A stretch of 64,000 nucleotides of DNA from Clostridia bacterium (GTDB lineage: Bacteria; Bacillota; Clostridia; TANB77; CAG-508), in assembly GCA_017626365.1 (NCBI GenBank), contig JAGAIV010000008.1:1-64000 (forward strand), in the 5' to 3' direction. The notes beneath the pieces were generated by a model. The model did not search any database. It saw nothing but the letters and a program-made list of their open reading frames with translations, and had not been told where the DNA came from. Below are positions 49,543 through 61,130 of this stretch, piece after piece; positions within the stretch are counted from its first letter, which is position 1; the number at the start of each line of letters is the position of its first letter. The translations under genes and the position numbers were made by a program.

Positions 49543-49956
49543 GTGCCAACAATTAACCAATTAGTAAGAAAAGGAAGAAAAACAACTACTACAAAATCAA
49601 CAGCTCCTGCTTTACAACATGGATACAATTCTAGAAAGAAAACATTAACAGATGCAAGAGCGCCACAAAAAAGAGGCGTTTGTACAGTAGTTAAAACCGT
49701 AACTCCTAAGAAACCAAACTCAGCTTTAAGAAAAGTAGCCAGAGTTAGACTTTCTAACGGATACGAAGTTACTTCTTATATTCCAGGAATTGGACACAAC
49801 CTACAAGAACATAGTGTTGTTCTAATAAGAGGAGGAAGGGTAAAAGATTTACCTGGTGTTCGTTACCACATTATAAGAGGAACATTAGATACAGCTGGGG
49901 TAAAAGACAGAATGCAAGCTCGTTCAAAATATGGAGCGAAAAAACCAAAAAAATAA
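49543..49956 (+). CDS. rpsL: 30S ribosomal protein S12
   Basis: 137 residues. [12 protein letters not shown] start, [17 protein letters not shown] and [16 protein letters not shown] blocks of the decoding centre protein. GTG start after AAGGAGGTG. No CGG sites. Confidence 0.98.
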   Translation: MPTINQLVRKGRKTTTTKSTAPALQHGYNSRKKTLTDARAPQKRGVCTVVKTVTPKKPNSALRKVARVRLSNGYEVTSYIPGIGHNLQEHSVVLIRGGRVKDLPGVRYHIIRGTLDTAGVKDRMQARSKYGAKKPKK

Positions 49957-50724
<768 letters not shown>

Positions 50725-50767
50725 AATAAAACTACAAATGGTAAAATAATAAAAGGAGGAAAAAAAG

Positions 50768-52852
50768 TTGGGTAAAAGAGATGTCTCATTAGAAATGACC
50801 AGAAATATAGGAATTATGGCTCACATTGATGCTGGTAAAACAACAACAACTGAGAGAATACTTTTCTATACTGGTAGAGTTCATAAAATTGGAGAAACTC
50901 ATGAAGGTGCTGCAACAATGGACTGGATGGCTCAAGAACAAGAAAGAGGTATTACAATCACATCTGCTGCAACAACTACTCATTGGTTAAACCATAGAAT
51001 TAACATCATCGATACTCCAGGTCACGTTGACTTTACAGTTGAAGTACAAAGATCATTAAGAGTATTAGATGGTTCTGTAACAGTATTCTGTGCTAAAGGT
51101 GGAGTTCAACCACAATCAGAAACTGTATGGAGACAAGCTGATAAATATCATGTTCCAAGAATGGCATATGTAAATAAAATGGATATTACAGGTGCTAACT
51201 TCTTAGGATGTGTTGAGCAAATGAAAGATCGTTTAAATGCAAACGCAGTTCCAGTTCAATTACCAATTGGGGCAGAAGATACTTTCCAAGGAATAGTAGA
51301 TTTAATTAAAATGAGAGCATTTATTCATAAAGACGATTTAGGAAAAGAAATTGAAGAATGTGATATTCCTGCTGATATGGTAGAAGAAGCTAATAAATTT
51401 AGAGCTCAAATGATTGAAGCAGCAGCAGAGCAAGATGACGATTTAATGATGAAATATTTAGAAGGAGAAGAATTAACAGAAGAAGAAATCAAAAAAGGCT
51501 TACGTAAAGGAACAATTAATAACAATATCGTTCCAGTATGTTGCGGTTCTTCTTACAAAAACAAAGGGGTTCAAGAATTATTAAACGCTATTGTTGATTA
51601 TATGCCATCTCCACTAGATATTCCACACATTAAAGGTGTAGATTTAGATGGAAATGAAATTGAAGCAAAAACAGGTGATAATGAACCATTTGCTGCATTA
51701 GCATTCAAAATTGCAACAGATCCATTCGTTGGAAAACTTTGTTTCTTTAGAGTTTACTCTGGAACTTTACAAGCAGGTTCTACAGTATTAAACTCTACAA
51801 AGGACAAAAAAGAAAGAATTGGACGTATCTTACAAATGCATGCAAACCACAGAGAAGATATTGAAGAAGTATTTTCAGGAGATATTGCAGCAGCTGTTGG
51901 TCTAAAAGATACAACAACAGGAGATACATTATGCGATCCAGCTCATCCAGTAATTCTAGAATCAATGGAATTCCCAGAGCCAGTTATCGATATTGCGATT
52001 GAACCAAAGGATAAAGTAGCAAGTGAGAAAATGGGTATCGCTCTTGCAAAACTTGCAGAAGAAGATCCTACTTTCAAAACTTATACAAACCATGAAACAG
52101 GTCAAACAATTATCGCTGGAATGGGTGAATTACATCTAGATATTATCGTAGATAGATTAAAAAGAGAATTCAAAGTAGAAGCAAATGTTGGTAAACCACA
52201 AGTTGCTTATAAAGAAACTATTAGAGAAGCAACCAGAGTTGAAGGAAAATTCATTCGTCAATCTGGTGGACGTGGACAATATGGTCACGTATGGCTAGAA
52301 ATGGAACCATTAGAGCCAGGTAGTGGTATTGAATTTGAAAGTAAAATCGTTGGTGGAGCTGTTCCAAAAGAATACATTAAACCAATTGAAGAAGGAATTC
52401 GTGAAGCTGCTGAAAGTGGTATTCTTGCTGGATACCCAGTAATCGACTTTAAAGCAACATTAGTTGATGGTTCTTACCATGAAGTTGACTCTTCAGAAAT
52501 GGCCTTCAAAATTGCAGGTTCTATGGCATTCAAAGAAGGATGTAAAAAAGGAAAATCTGTTATATTAGAGCCTATTATGAAGGTTGAAGTAACAGTTCCT
52601 GAAGAATACATGGGAGACGTTATTGGTGACATTAACTCTAGACGTGGTAGAATGGAAGGAATGGAAGCAAGAAGCGGAAACCAAATCATTCGTGGATTTA
52701 TTCCATTATCTGAAATGTTTGGATACGCAACAGACCTTCGTTCAAAAACACAAGGTAGAGGAACGTATTCTATGGAACCATCTCACTATGAAGAAGTTCC
52801 AAAATCAGTACTAGATCAAATCGTTGCATCTCGTGCTAAGAAAGAAGAATAA
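50768..52852 (+). CDS. fusA: Elongation factor G
   Basis: 694-residue translocation GTPase. G1 [16 protein letters not shown]3 DTPGHVDF, G4 NKMD; domain IV and V blocks ([28 protein letters not shown]) are present. TTG start after AAAGGAGGAAAAAAG. No CGG sites across 2 kb. Confidence 0.98.
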   Translation: MGKRDVSLEMTRNIGIMAHIDAGKTTTTERILFYTGRVHKIGETHEGAATMDWMAQEQERGITITSAATTTHWLNHRINIIDTPGHVDFTVEVQRSLRVLDGSVTVFCAKGGVQPQSETVWRQADKYHVPRMAYVNKMDITGANFLGCVEQMKDRLNANAVPVQLPIGAEDTFQGIVDLIKMRAFIHKDDLGKEIEECDIPADMVEEANKFRAQMIEAAAEQDDDLMMKYLEGEELTEEEIKKGLRKGTINNNIVPVCCGSSYKNKGVQELLNAIVDYMPSPLDIPHIKGVDLDGNEIEAKTGDNEPFAALAFKIATDPFVGKLCFFRVYSGTLQAGSTVLNSTKDKKERIGRILQMHANHREDIEEVFSGDIAAAVGLKDTTTGDTLCDPAHPVILESMEFPEPVIDIAIEPKDKVASEKMGIALAKLAEEDPTFKTYTNHETGQTIIAGMGELHLDIIVDRLKREFKVEANVGKPQVAYKETIREATRVEGKFIRQSGGRGQYGHVWLEMEPLEPGSGIEFESKIVGGAVPKEYIKPIEEGIREAAESGILAGYPVIDFKATLVDGSYHEVDSSEMAFKIAGSMAFKEGCKKGKSVILEPIMKVEVTVPEEYMGDVIGDINSRRGRMEGMEARSGNQIIRGFIPLSEMFGYATDLRSKTQGRGTYSMEPSHYEEVPKSVLDQIVASRAKKEE

Positions 52853-52967
52853 AATTGAATAAAGTATTGCAATTTTAGCAAAAGTATTATAAAATACTAA
52901 TGCAAATTAATAATTATCGTTATTAAATTTTAAAAAATAAAATAAAAAATTAAGGAGGAATTCAAAA

Positions 52968-54170
52968 ATGGCAAAAGCTAAATTTGAAAGAACAAAACCA
53001 CACGTTAACATCGGAACAATCGGTCACGTTGACCACGGAAAAACAACAACAACAGCAGCTATTACAAAATATTTAAGTTTATTAGGAAAAGCTCAATATG
53101 AAGCATATGATCAAATCGACGGTGCTCCAGAAGAGAAAGCAAGAGGAATCACAATTAATACAGCTCACGTAGAATATGAAACAGATAACAGACACTATGC
53201 TCACGTTGACTGCCCAGGACATGCTGATTATGTTAAAAACATGATTACTGGTGCTGCTCAAATGGATGGTGCTATCCTAGTTGTATCTGCAGCTGATGGA
53301 CCAATGCCTCAAACAAGAGAGCACATCTTACTTGCAAGACAAGTAGGTGTTAAATATATCGTTGTTTACTTAAATAAATGCGATATGGTTGATGATCCAG
53401 AACTATTAGAATTAGTTGAAATGGAAGTTAGAGACTTATTATCAAGCTATGATTTCCCAGGAGATGAGATTCCAATCATTAAAGGATCTTCATTAAAAGT
53501 ATTAGAGTCTACATCTACAGATCCAAATGCACCAGAATATGCATGTATGAAAGAATTAATGGATGCTGTTGATAGCTACATTCCAACACCAGAAAGACCA
53601 GTTGATCAACCATTCTTAATGCCAGTTGAAGACGTATTCACAATTACAGGACGTGGAACTGTTGCAACAGGTAGAGTAGAAAGAGGTGTTGTAAAACTTT
53701 CTGATGAAGTTGAAATCGTAGGATTATCTCAAGAAAAGAGAAAAACAGTTGTTACTGGTGTAGAAATGTTCAGAAAATTACTAGACCAAGCTGAAGCTGG
53801 AGATAACATTGGTGTTCTATTAAGAGGTATTGATAGAAAAGACATCGAAAGAGGTCAAGTTCTAGCAAAACCAGGAACAATACATCCACATACAAAATTC
53901 ACATCTGAAGTATACGTTCTAACAAAAGAAGAAGGTGGACGTCATACACCATTCTTCAACGGATATAGACCACAATTCTACTTCAGAACAACAGACGTTA
54001 CAGGTGTTATTGAATTACCTGCAGGAACAGAAATGGTAATGCCAGGAGATAACGTTTCAATGACAATCGAACTTATCACTCCAATCGCTATCGAAAAAGG
54101 ATTAAGATTCGCTATTCGTGAAGGTGGACGTACAGTAGGTTCAGGTATCGTTGCTGATATCATTGCTTAA
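52968..54170 (+). CDS. tuf: Elongation factor Tu
   Basis: 400 residues. [39 protein letters not shown] and the C-terminal [15 protein letters not shown]. Delivers aminoacyl-tRNA to the ribosome. Start after TTAAGGAGGAATTC. Confidence 0.98.
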   Translation: MAKAKFERTKPHVNIGTIGHVDHGKTTTTAAITKYLSLLGKAQYEAYDQIDGAPEEKARGITINTAHVEYETDNRHYAHVDCPGHADYVKNMITGAAQMDGAILVVSAADGPMPQTREHILLARQVGVKYIVVYLNKCDMVDDPELLELVEMEVRDLLSSYDFPGDEIPIIKGSSLKVLESTSTDPNAPEYACMKELMDAVDSYIPTPERPVDQPFLMPVEDVFTITGRGTVATGRVERGVVKLSDEVEIVGLSQEKRKTVVTGVEMFRKLLDQAEAGDNIGVLLRGIDRKDIERGQVLAKPGTIHPHTKFTSEVYVLTKEEGGRHTPFFNGYRPQFYFRTTDVTGVIELPAGTEMVMPGDNVSMTIELITPIAIEKGLRFAIREGGRTVGSGIVADIIA

Positions 54171-54187
54171 TTTAAATAAGTAATATA

Positions 54188-54222
54188 AAAAATAGCAAGA
54201 TTTTAAAATCTTGCTATTTTTG
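54188..54222 (+). terminator. Terminator of the str operon
   Basis: AAATAGCAAGATTTT / AAAATCTTGCTATTTTTG stem. Confidence 0.9.
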
Positions 54223-54273
54223 TATTATAAATAAAATATATACAGTATAATGCTAAAATTTGAAATTTAAAAT

Positions 54274-54302
54274 TTGACATCTAATAAAATAGATGTTATA
54301 AT
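54274..54302 (+). promoter_or_regulatory. Consensus promoter of a plus-strand small RNA
   Basis: TTGACA (54274-54279), 17-base spacer, TATAAT (54297-54302): a perfect sigma-A promoter. Confidence 0.85.
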
Positions 54303-54308
54303 AACTTC

Positions 54309-54376
54309 AAGACGTCGAAAAAGTATATCTTTCAAAAGAGATAAAAAAGAGTAGGACTGCATTCCTACTCTTTTTC
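54309..54376 (+). ncRNA. Candidate antitoxin small RNA, type I toxin-antitoxin locus
   Basis: About 68 bases from a consensus promoter to a hairpin terminator. It contains ATCTTTCAAAAG (about 54328-54339), fully complementary to CTTTTGAAAGAT at the start codon of the convergent minus-strand peptide gene. It can also pair through the shared terminator. Both contacts recall the Fst/par antitoxin RNAII. Confidence 0.75.
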
Positions 54377-54377
54377 C
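54345..54377. terminator. Bidirectional terminator of the toxin-antitoxin locus
   Basis: AAAGAGTAGGA-CTGCAT-TCCTACTCTTT with T/A runs on both sides. Confidence 0.85.
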
Positions 54378-54381
54378 TTTA

Positions 54382-54450
54382 CTAATCACTTAAATATTTT
54401 ATAATTAAATAAAGTATGTAAGCTTTTAGTATCTTTAGTACATCTTTCAA
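54382..54450 (-). CDS. 22-residue amphipathic peptide, type I toxin-like
   Basis: Minus-strand TTG start at 54450 with a strong ribosome site (AAAGGAGG, complement 54459-54466, seven bases from the start). The peptide MKDVLKILKAYILYLIIKYL then SD is amphipathic/hydrophobic. Its own promoter is also consensus: TTGACA (complement 54514-54519), 17 bases, TATAAT (complement 54491-54496). The short length, strong signals and antisense RNA make a type I toxin likely. Confidence 0.7.
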   Translation of the reverse strand: MKDVLKILKAYILYLIIKYLSD

Positions 54451-54490
54451 AAGAAAACCTCCTTTCCACCCTTTTAGAAAGGATAAATGT

Positions 54491-54519
54491 ATTATATATA
54501 GCTTATTTAAAATTGTCAA
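54491..54519 (-). promoter_or_regulatory. Consensus promoter of the minus-strand peptide
   Basis: Reading the minus strand: TTGACA, 17-base spacer, TATAAT. Confidence 0.8.
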
Positions 54520-54603
54520 TTATACAACACAATATTTTTTTAAAATAATTGTAAAATAAAAGAGTATATAGTAAAATAAATACATATGAAAAGAGGAGAT
54601 AGT

Positions 54604-55887
54604 ATGAAAATATTAATTAAAAATGCAAACTTAATTTCAATGGATTCTAAAAGAGAAAAAATAGAAGAGGGTATAGATATTTTAATAGAAGATAAGCTTA
54701 TTAAAAAAATTAATACAGATATAAAAGAAAATGTAGATAAAGTAATAGATGCTACAGGAAAAGTTGTTATGCCAGGGCTAATTAATACTCATTCTCATGT
54801 GCCAATGAGTATCTTCAGAGAAACAGTTGATGGATACATTACACAAGATTGGTTAGAACAAAAGATTTGGCCAATGGAGGATAAATTAACAAAGAATGAC
54901 ATTTATTATGCTTCACTTTTATCGTTTATTGAAATGATTAAAACCGGAACTACTACAATTAATGATATGTATTTTATGACAGAAGAGATTATAAAAGCAG
55001 CATTTGAAGCCGGAATTCGTTTGCAAACAACGAGAACATTAATGGATTTAACTGGAGATGGAGATGTACGAATAAAAGAATTGGAAGAATTAATAAAAGA
55101 ATATAGCTCAAAAGATGAAAAAATTACATTTAATATTGGAATTCACGGGTTTTACACATCAAATGATGCATATATTCCAAAATGTGTAGAACTTGCAAAA
55201 AAATATAATTTACCAATTCATATTCATTTTTGTGAGAACAGTAAAGAAGTAGAAGATATCAAAAAGGGATATGAAGTACAAAGCCCAGTAGAGTTAATAA
55301 AACGCTATTTTAAAGGAATGCATATAATACTAGCTCATAGTGTAAAATTAACTCAAGAAGAAATTATCGAGCTTGCAAAAGAAGATATATATGTATCACA
55401 TTGCCCAGTAAGTAACTTAAAACTTGGTTGTGGAATTGCTAAAATTACCAATATGCAAGAAAATGGAATTACGGTGAGTCTTGGAACGGATGGACAAGGA
55501 AGTGGAAGTAATTTAGATTTATTTGAAACAATGAAATTTACAGCTCTTTTACAAAAAGGAATACAAGAAAATCCAAAGCTTTTACCTGCTTATGAAGTAT
55601 TAAAAATGGCTACCATAAATGGTGCTAAAGCTCTAGGCTTAGAAGATAGTATTGGAAGTATTACAGAAGAAAAAATAGCAGATATTATCATACTAAATCT
55701 AGAGGAAGTTACAACAAAACCATTAAATGACACTTTTGCTGAAATTGTATATAATATAAAAGGAACAAATGTCGAAACTACCATTATTGGTGGAGATATA
55801 CTAATGGAAAATAGAAAATTAAGAAAAATAGATGAAAAAAACATTTATGAAGAGTGCAATCAAGTGATTTATCGAATCCAAAATTGA
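54604..55887 (+). CDS. mtaD: 5'-methylthioadenosine/S-adenosylhomocysteine deaminase
   Basis: 427-residue amidohydrolase deaminating adenosine-type compounds. Metal ligands: HSHVPMSIFR (HxH), HIHFCEN, AHSVKL and GTDGQGSGSNLDLF (catalytic Asp region). ATG 54604 follows AAGAGGAGATAGT. Single gene; no frameshift. Confidence 0.92.
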   Translation: MKILIKNANLISMDSKREKIEEGIDILIEDKLIKKINTDIKENVDKVIDATGKVVMPGLINTHSHVPMSIFRETVDGYITQDWLEQKIWPMEDKLTKNDIYYASLLSFIEMIKTGTTTINDMYFMTEEIIKAAFEAGIRLQTTRTLMDLTGDGDVRIKELEELIKEYSSKDEKITFNIGIHGFYTSNDAYIPKCVELAKKYNLPIHIHFCENSKEVEDIKKGYEVQSPVELIKRYFKGMHIILAHSVKLTQEEIIELAKEDIYVSHCPVSNLKLGCGIAKITNMQENGITVSLGTDGQGSGSNLDLFETMKFTALLQKGIQENPKLLPAYEVLKMATINGAKALGLEDSIGSITEEKIADIIILNLEEVTTKPLNDTFAEIVYNIKGTNVETTIIGGDILMENRKLRKIDEKNIYEECNQVIYRIQN

Positions 55888-55956
55888 CATTTTTCTAAAT
55901 TTGTTATATAATATTGCAGTATCAATAAAAAGGACTTAAAAAAGGAGCATTTATTT

Positions 55957-57294
55957 ATGACGAACTTTAAAAAAGCTATTTTATTATTGATTACGGTTTT
56001 ACTTATTCTATTAGCAATATCACAAATCGTTTTTGGAGCAGACACAGGAAAAGCTCTTAAAGAAGCAAAACTAAAAAAAGCAATGGATGATGAATCTATT
56101 ACACTTGAAATTATACCAAAAAACGATGAATTTGAGATTTTAGAAGACCAAGGTGATTGGTACAAAGTAAATTACCAAAAAATAAAAGGATATGTGAAAA
56201 AAGAAGAAGTAGAAGTAAAGAAACAAGAAAATAGCGAAGAAAATCTTACGAATGAACAAGAAAACCAAGTTACTAATGAAAACCAAGTAAGTAATAATAC
56301 AGTAGTAGAAGAACCAACAAACGAAATAGAAATAAAAATAGGTGATAAGCTATATACAAAAAGCGAATTACAAGTATTTTTAAGACCATTATTAAACTCT
56401 ATGAAAATAGAAACATTATCAAAAAATCAAGAAGTAAGCGTTATTGAAGTAACGAATAAATGGGTGTATGTTTCAGTAAATGGAAAAACAGGATGGATTA
56501 GAAAAGAGTTGTTAGCTACAACAGATCAAAACCAAACAGGTGAGACATCTAAGGAAGATAAGAAAGAAGAAACAAATTACATTAATAAAACAGGATATGT
56601 TACTTCCGATGGAATCAATTTTAGAGAGGAACCAAATACCGATAGCAAAGTACTAAAAACATTTCTACAAAATGCAAAAGTAACCATTTTACTAGAAGAA
56701 GGAGATTGGTATAAAGTAAAGAATAATGACCAAGTGGGATATATCTTAAAAATGTATGTTTCAGAAAAAAAAGTAACAGTTACTTCAAGAAGTTCTGAAA
56801 CAAGAACACAAAATACACAAAAAGTAGCGCAAACTACAACACAAACTTCTAAAACAACAGAAACTACAAATACAAATAATACATCAAAAGAAACTCTAAC
56901 TACTACATCACAATCATCTTCAAAAGGAAGTCAAATAGTAGCGCTTGCTAAGAAATATTTAGGATGCAAGTATGTATATGGGGGAGCTACTCCTTCTGGA
57001 TTTGATTGTTCAGGATTTACAATGTATTTATATAAACAATTTGGAGTAAGTTTACCACATTCAGCAACAGCACAATCTAGTAAAGGTACAAAAGTAGCGA
57101 AATCTAATTTACAGCCGGGAGATATTGTATTTTTTACAAACTTTAGAACAAATAAAGGAATAGGACACTGTGGAATTTATATAGGAAATAATCAATTTAT
57201 ACATGCATCTACAGAAAAAACGGGGGTTATCACATCATCTTTATCAAGTGGTTCATATCAAAAAAGATATGTAACAGCAGTAAGGATTTTTTAA
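55957..57294 (+). CDS. Secreted SH3b-NlpC/P60 peptidoglycan hydrolase
   Basis: 445 residues: signal peptide (~1-27), three bacterial SH3-like repeats (around 30-75, 125-175 and 205-255), a Ser/Thr-rich linker, and a C-terminal NlpC/P60 domain with the catalytic Cys in GFDCSGFTMYLYKQFG and His in GIGHCGIYIGN. Cleaves stem peptides of the cell wall. Start after AAAAGGAGCATTT. Confidence 0.93.
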   Translation: MTNFKKAILLLITVLLILLAISQIVFGADTGKALKEAKLKKAMDDESITLEIIPKNDEFEILEDQGDWYKVNYQKIKGYVKKEEVEVKKQENSEENLTNEQENQVTNENQVSNNTVVEEPTNEIEIKIGDKLYTKSELQVFLRPLLNSMKIETLSKNQEVSVIEVTNKWVYVSVNGKTGWIRKELLATTDQNQTGETSKEDKKEETNYINKTGYVTSDGINFREEPNTDSKVLKTFLQNAKVTILLEEGDWYKVKNNDQVGYILKMYVSEKKVTVTSRSSETRTQNTQKVAQTTTQTSKTTETTNTNNTSKETLTTTSQSSSKGSQIVALAKKYLGCKYVYGGATPSGFDCSGFTMYLYKQFGVSLPHSATAQSSKGTKVAKSNLQPGDIVFFTNFRTNKGIGHCGIYIGNNQFIHASTEKTGVITSSLSSGSYQKRYVTAVRIF

Positions 57295-57328
57295 GGGGAG
57301 TTATTAGGAACCATAAAGGAAGGTATTT

Positions 57329-59698
57329 ATGATAAAACGACCTATGGTTATGATAACAATCCGGATGGATAATAGGAATTTTATTAGGGCTATACTGTAA
57401 AATCAGTATAGCTCTTTTTGTATTAACTATATTTTACATGTTAATTTATTTTTTAACGAAAAAAGAAATAAGATATGAAGCAATTTTAAAAACAAAAAAA
57501 TGGGCAATTATATTTATTTTATGTATTTTGATATCTTATATTTTAACTAGTATAGAAAATAAACAATATGAAGATAAAAATGAGTTTATGAGTGATTCGA
57601 AAGAATTTGTTGGAATTATTATCAGTAATCCAATTAAAAAAGAATATAATACAAGGTATGTGTTAAAATTAACTAAAGTAAAGGAAAAAACAGTAAATAT
57701 AACGGTATATTTAAGCATGAAAGGTGAAGAAAATTTAGAATATGGTGATGAAATTTTTTTAAAAGGAGAATATGATAAACCAGATACAGCAAGGAATGAT
57801 AAAGGATTTGATTACAAAAATTACCTAAAATCAAATGGAATTGTTGGAACAGTAGAAGCAGAGGATGCTAAAGTAATCTATAAAAATAAGGGAAACATAT
57901 TTCAAGCCCTTGCATGTAAAGTACAAAGAATAATAGAAACACAAATAAGACAAAAAATAAAAGATGAAGAGCACCAAGATGTTTTATTGGGGATTTTATT
58001 AGGAAATGATGAAGGAATTGATAATAAAACAGAAGAAGATTTTAGAAAAAGTAGTTTATCACATATCTTAGCGGTATCTGGAATGCATGTAGCTTATATT
58101 ATCACAATTGTGGATTATTTGCTTAATAAATTACAAATAGGGAAAAGAAGAATAAAAGTAATTACAATTTTGTTTTTGTCATTTTTTATATTATTAACAA
58201 ACAATACACCATCTGTAAGACGTGCATGCATTATGGCAGGACTAGGAATTATTGCGATACTAACGAATCAAAAAAGCGATATAATAAATAATATGGCAAT
58301 ATCATTGCTTATTACTTTAATACAAAATCCATTTTCAATTTTTAATACAGGACTAATTTTATCATATAGTGCCACTTTAGGAATAATTCTATTAATGCCA
58401 ATTTTCTCAAAAAAAGAGGGAAAAATTAGGTCAATCATTGCAGTATCTATTTGTGCACAAATTGCAATACTTCCAATTAGTATGGTATTATTTCAAAGTA
58501 TTTCATTTACATTTATTTTTTCAAATGTCATAATAAGTTTCATAATTGGAATTATCATCATGTTAGGTTTTATTATCAGCATTCCAATCAATATACCGAT
58601 TTTACCTAGAATAGTAGATATACTAATTTTTGTATTAATTGCAGTTAGCAAATTTTTTTCAAACATACCATTATCTCATATTTTAGTCTGCCCACCGAAT
58701 AGAATAATTATCATATTGTATTATACGATATTAGTTTCATGTGTTTACTTTAAAAATTTAAAGCGGAAAACAATATAAAAGAAGAATAGAAAAACGTTTA
58801 TTAACAATTGTGGATAAATTTAAAACATGGATTTTTCAAAGAAAAATAGCAATAATAGTGATATTGTGCTTGCTATTATTATGTTTTCATCTTATACAAA
58901 TTTTACCACAAAATCTAATGATTTCTTGTATAGATGTAGGACAAGGAGATTGTACACTCATTACAACACCAAACCATAAAAACATTTTAATAGATGGAGG
59001 TGGCTCTAGTGATTTAAAAAAGTATGATGTAGGAGAGAAAGTGCTATTACCATATTTATTAAATCATCATATTAGAAAAATCGATTTGATGATTATTTCG
59101 CATTTCGATTCAGACCACTGTAATGGACTTATTGCAATATTAGAAAATATAAAAATTGATAAACTTATAATAGGAGAACAAAAAGAGATTTCTAAGGAAT
59201 ATTTAAATATTATGAAAATAGCACAAGATAAGAAGATTGCAGTTAAAAACGTACAGAAGGGAGATAAAATTGGTCTGGATAAAAACACATATTTTGATGT
59301 TATCTATCCAGCAAATGAATTAAGTCAAGAAGGATTAAATAATAATTCTCTTGTATTAGAATTAAATTATAATAAGTTTAGTATGCTATTTACAGGAGAT
59401 ATTGAAAAAGAAGCAGAAAAGAGCATTATTAATGCGAATCAAAATTTAAAGTCTACCATTTTAAAAGTAGCACATCATGGCTCAAATACATCTTCTACAA
59501 AAGAATTTTTAGAATTGGTACAACCCAAATTGGCTCTGATTCGGAGTAGGAGAAAGTAATTGTTTTGGACATCCTAATAAAGAAGTGCTACAAAAGTTAA
59601 AAGAAATAGGAGCAAAGATATATAGAACAGATTTAAATGGAGAAATTATATTAGAGATAAATCAAAAGGGGACAATAAAAATAAAAACAATGCTGTAA
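57329..59698 (+). CDS. comEC: ComEC/Rec2 DNA-uptake channel, with three CGG +1 frameshifts
   Basis: Membrane channel for single-stranded DNA in transformation: N-terminal domain, competence membrane region (HILAVSGMHVAYIITIVDYL, NTPSVRRACIMAG) and C-terminal metallo-beta-lactamase domain (CIDVGQGDCTLI, HFDSDHCNG, LKVAHHGSN). Three CGG sites split it: C at 57362 (MVMITI-G-WIIGILLGLY), 58764 (KNLK-G-KQYKRRIEK) and 59542 (LALI-G-VGESNCFGHP). Skipping each yields 788 residues, stop 59696-59698. ATG 57329 has AAGGAAGGTATTT upstream; the N-terminus RPMVMITIGWIIGILLG matches the family. A terminator-like hairpin lies inside the coding sequence at 57386-57419. Confidence 0.94.
57386..57419 (+). terminator. 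Terminator-like hairpin inside the 5' end of comEC
   Basis: AGGGCTATACTG-TAAAAT-CAGTATAGCTCT followed by TTTTG: a 12-bp stem with an intrinsic-terminator tail, 24 bases after the first comEC frameshift site. It may end upstream transcripts or act as an attenuator. Confidence 0.6.
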
Positions 59699-59771
59699 AA
59701 TAAACTTTGTATAAAAATTCTTTTTTTTGAAAATACTATAAAAAATAGGCGACGAGAAAGAAGGAATTACG

Positions 59772-60365
59772 ATGAAAAAATGGATTTATATCATTGCTAT
59801 TATCATAATAGTAGTTGTAGCTATTTTTGTGGGAAAATATTTATTTAAAAAAGAAAATAATATAAACCAACAAAATAGTACACAACTAACAAATAAAATA
59901 GAAGTAAAAAACGAAGTACAAGAAAATACACTTATGAATGATATTCCAATTAGTAGTACACAAAGCGAAAAAATTTCACCAAATGCAACACTTATTTTAA
60001 AAAAGCACTATAAAGAATGTAACCATATCATAAAAGAATACGCAAAAATTCCAGAAGAATATGTAAATTTAACTAAAGAAGAATTAATGGAAGAACAAGA
60101 TGGATGGGAAATAGAATCGTTTTCAAAAAATGAAATTGTTTTGATAAAAGAAGTAAGTGGGGTATGTAACGAGCATTATGTACTAAGAGAGAAAGATGGA
60201 ACGATTGTAGTATATCAAATTAATAAAGATAATACAGAAACCTTAAAAGAAGAAACAGGAATTGCAACAGAGTATTTAACCGAAGAAGATAGACTACGCT
60301 TAAAAGAGGGAATTAGAATTTATGGGAACGAGGAATTAAATAGCACATTGGAGGACTATGAATAG
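59772..60365 (+). CDS. BofC C-terminal-domain-like protein
   Basis: 197 residues. An N-terminal membrane helix (4-24) and a short linker lead to a domain resembling the C-terminal part of BofC: HYKECNHIIKEYAKIPEEYV, NLTKEELMEEQDGWEIESF, CNEHYVLREKDGTIVVYQI and RLKEGIRIYGNEELNSTLED. In Bacillus BofC controls sigma-K checkpoint signalling in the forespore intermembrane space; here the role is inferred. ATG 59772 follows GAAAGAAGGAATTACG. Confidence 0.78.
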   Translation: MKKWIYIIAIIIIVVVAIFVGKYLFKKENNINQQNSTQLTNKIEVKNEVQENTLMNDIPISSTQSEKISPNATLILKKHYKECNHIIKEYAKIPEEYVNLTKEELMEEQDGWEIESFSKNEIVLIKEVSGVCNEHYVLREKDGTIVVYQINKDNTETLKEETGIATEYLTEEDRLRLKEGIRIYGNEELNSTLEDYE

Positions 60366-60373
60366 TAACTAGA

Positions 60374-60406
60374 GAAAAGGAATCTAATTTTTTAGATTCC
60401 TTTTCT
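60374..60406. terminator. Bidirectional terminator
   Basis: AGAAAAGGAATCTAA / TTAGATTCCTTTTCT between convergent genes. Confidence 0.85.
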
Positions 60407-60412
60407 ATGAAT

Positions 60413-61006
60413 TTATTTATTTTCAATTTTTAAATTTTCTTTTTTTAGATATCCTTGTGTATAGAAGGCTTTAATATACATGAATAAAGAAAATACTGTC
60501 ATAATTAAAGCAAGATAATAGATATATTGGTCAAATCCTGGTAAAGGACTCATACTATATTCTGGATGATTAAAAATTGTCATATTAAATTGTTTGATAA
60601 AGAATGAACTTACAATTGCTACATAGAATAGAACTGTAGAAAGTTTTCCATACCATTTACTAGAAACTACTAGTTCTTTTCCATAAAGGAAAGAAGCACC
60701 TGCAATCATAATACATTCTTTTAATAATACAATAATTAAAATCCATAAAGGAATAATATTTTGAAGGGTTAATACTGTTAATACTGAAATTTGAGTTGCT
60801 TTATCAGCTAGTGGGTCAATTAGTTTTCCGAAATTTGTTATAAAATTAAATTTACGAGCAATGAATCCATCTAATACATCTGTTAAGCCAGATAGAGTTA
60901 GGAATACAAATGCTAATATATAATTTCCTTCGTTTAAGTATCCTACAATAAAAGGAATTAAAACAAAACGAAGCATTGTTAATAGATTTGGTATATGTTT
61001 TGCCAT
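60413..61006 (-). CDS. pgsA: CDP-diacylglycerol-glycerol-3-phosphate 3-phosphatidyltransferase
   Basis: 197-residue membrane enzyme for phosphatidylglycerol synthesis. The CDP-alcohol phosphatidyltransferase signature is complete: DVLDGFIARKFNFITNFGKL followed by IDPLADK. The N-terminal MAKHIPNLLTMLRFVLIPF is typical. ATG at 61006 (GGAGGATTTTTTC upstream) is preferred over the longer frame. Confidence 0.95.
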   Translation of the reverse strand: MAKHIPNLLTMLRFVLIPFIVGYLNEGNYILAFVFLTLSGLTDVLDGFIARKFNFITNFGKLIDPLADKATQISVLTVLTLQNIIPLWILIIVLLKECIMIAGASFLYGKELVVSSKWYGKLSTVLFYVAIVSSFFIKQFNMTIFNHPEYSMSPLPGFDQYIYYLALIMTVFSLFMYIKAFYTQGYLKKENLKIENK

Positions 61007-61091
61007 GAAAAAATCCTCCATCACATAATATAATATATCATACAATTTTTGCTAAATTTCGTCAAGCACATTTTATATATAAATTCAAAAA

Positions 61092-61122
61092 TGTAGGGGT
61101 AGATTTTATATCTACCCCTACA
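61092..61122. repeat. Short palindromic repeat (TGTAGGGGTAGAT type)
   Basis: Nearly perfect palindrome TGTAGGGGTAGAT / ATCTACCCCTACA between clpE and pgsA. It shares TGTAGGGGT with the hairpin at 44660-44690 and may also act as a terminator for clpE. Confidence 0.65.
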
Positions 61123-61130
61123 GAAAATTT

